Under the pieces are notes generated by a model, which saw only the letters and a list, made by a program, of their open reading frames with translations, was not told the origin of the DNA and did no database searches. Position numbers and translations under genes: made by a program. Positions 62,790 to 64,000 of a DNA stretch of 64,000 nt are shown here, in pieces. The number at the start of each line of letters is the position of its first letter. The first letter of the stretch is position 1. The DNA comes from Nageia nagi (taxonomy: Eukaryota > Pinophyta): contig JBITNC010000001.1 of assembly GCA_050084985.1 (NCBI GenBank), forward strand, positions 120,776,001 to 120,840,000. Direction: 5' to 3'.

Positions 62790-63757
62790 ACTCATATGCC
62801 TACCATGATCTTCTCATATGCCCAAACTTGTAGAAATCCTACATGTGTGATGGTAACATTGAACTTGTTAATGCTAATAAAGTTGTATAGGTCTCTATAC
62901 AACTAATCTAGGACAAAGGACCCCCATCCAAACTATGTCCCTCTCTCACAAATCTACCTAATAATCAAACCAAACCAAGTGGGATGTCAAAATTTTCTTG
63001 TTTGGGCACAAGAAAGTAGTAATGATAGTTTCTACATACAAATATAAATACCTTCCTATTGGGAGAAATTGGTACACCTTTGGTAATCAGGTAGGTCAGT
63101 GGTCCCAATCATGATTAGTGTCTACTATGAGCCATAGATCCTCCTACTTGCAGACATTATTACCTACTAGCTCTCTCTGATCTATGAGATTCCCTTTGAT
63201 GGGAATCCCCCAAATCTGGTATACATCTAGTAGTGTGATAGTCATTTCACCTAGGGGTAGGTGAAATATACAATAATTTGGATTCCACCTCTTAGCTAGG
63301 GCTTTCAACAATGGTAGGTTCTATTAGATGTGCCCTATAATGGCTAGGTCTGCTAACCTTCACCTACTAAGGATTTCATCGATATGGTTAGTCTTGGCCT
63401 TTTCTAGCATGATCATGGTTATGGGTCTCCCCTAGATGAGAACCTTGTACTCCTGCAAGGGGATAAACAAAAATTGAATTAATTGGACACCTTGCTAACT
63501 AAAAAATTGTATTAATGAAGTTAAACAAGACTAAACACATGAATTTATCAAAGATTATAAATAAAAATTGAACATACCATATGGTCAAAAGGTAATGAGT
63601 GAATATACTTAGGAATATGGCCTCTATGGCTAGTAATGGGATGGTTGACCCCTATCCATGCCCCCTCACCATAGAATATGGTGAAAAATAGGAAACTGAC
63701 ATCTAGGTAGAAGATAATCACATCAAGAATGTCTAACTCAGGTAAAAAGCACCTCAC
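62790..63757 (-). pseudogene. Antisense PMD gene of the second element
   Basis: Reading from 63757 down, exon 1 (to 63578) gives an open frame with GVNHPITSHRGHIPKYIHSL and ends at PFDHM before a GTATGT donor. Exon 2 from 63452 down contains the PMD block at about 63270-63190, equivalent to FHLxLGEMTxTLLDVxQIWGIP in copy 1. Diverged coding continues to about 62790. The exon equivalent to 38000-38950 in the first copy is absent. Exon 1 is intact here, whereas copy 1 has a one-base shift before the donor. Stops occur in exon 2. Confidence 0.68.
63453..63577 (-). other. Intron of the antisense PMD gene, second copy
   Basis: On the minus strand it starts GTATGT, the best plant donor form, and ends with a pyrimidine-rich CCCCTTGCAG. 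It has the same flanking coding context as 39692-39868 and is 125 bp instead of 177 bp. Confidence 0.7.
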
Positions 63758-64000
63758 ACAACTATAGATGGTTGAGAATAATTCAAATGGATGGCATCAA
63801 GTCAGCAATAGTGAGCAACAAGTCATTAGGTAAGCAAGAGTGCCAAAGCAACCAAGCAGGTTAGTAAAAAGTTAAAATGAAGTTTTAAATTATTAATTTT
63901 CTTTATATATTTTCTAAAATTAATTGATACCCTAGGAATTTTTCCTCGTTTGTCCTAGGTTAAGTGGAAATCTTATTTTGCTTGTCCATTATGCTTAATA
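63758..64000. other. Continuation of the second PMD element, no recognised gene
   Basis: It should correspond to the region upstream of the antisense gene (40119 onward in the first copy). Nothing further was recognised before the window ends. Confidence 0.35.

Larger units (their letters stand above)
60362..64000 (+). mobile_element. Second copy of the gag plus antisense-PMD element, right end outside the window
   Basis: LTR, gag and antisense PMD gene follow in the same order as in 33913-42663. The copy has lost the LTR 3' end plus the start of gag (junction near 61006-61036) and about 1.2 kb around the last PMD exons. It sits inside the right-hand long repeat. Confidence 0.72.

Overview
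This window looks like nuclear DNA from a large, repeat-filled seed-plant genome. It is very AT-rich and poor in CpG. No bacterial gene organisation, rRNA gene or intact host gene was recognised. Almost all of it is layered, decaying LTR retrotransposons plus one hAT DNA transposon. The great age, long leaders and mixed Copia/gypsy make-up suggest a conifer-like gymnosperm, but that is inference. No open frame exceeds about 140 codons, so every gene entry is a relic (pseudogene).

Layout. (1) 1-13295: two direct copies of one unit (leader, Ty3/gypsy RT-RNase H-integrase, tail, then a ~0.54 kb LTR starting TGTTGG), joined through a shared LTR. The second copy is split at 6836-10512 by a complete but inactive hAT transposon with matching terminal inverted repeats and an 8-bp target duplication. 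(2) 13296-16312: a minus-strand gypsy gag-protease fragment and a leader carrying a degenerate ~61-bp tandem array. (3) 16315-33912: three minus-strand Ty1/Copia copies with LTRs of the same TGTTGG family. Copies 1 and 3 run from gag to RNase H; copy 2 keeps only RT and RNase H pieces. (4) 33913-42663: a complete gypsy-type element with two ~0.74 kb LTRs, a 5-bp target duplication (one mismatch) and a polypurine tract. It has a gag relic but no visible reverse transcriptase or integrase, and it carries an antisense, intron-containing gene with a plant mobile domain (PMD). (5) 42664-47600: flanking DNA, an isolated Copia LTR with primer-binding site, a Copia gag start with its own primer-binding site, and several short tandem arrays. 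(6) 49195-60361: a probable minus-strand element with very long direct repeats (2.2 kb is duplicated; the left LTR may reach ~4.4 kb), an ~85-bp satellite inside the repeats, and an internal region of coiled-coil-like coding relics. (7) 60362-64000: a second copy of the gag plus antisense-PMD element, inserted into the right-hand long repeat and running off the window.

How the parts fit. The insertion order can be read from interruptions: the hAT element is younger than gypsy unit B, the first PMD element is younger than Copia leader DNA, and the second PMD element is younger than the long-repeat element. The most notable system is the gag-only retrotransposon family that carries an antisense PMD gene with a spliceosomal-type intron at the same place in both copies.
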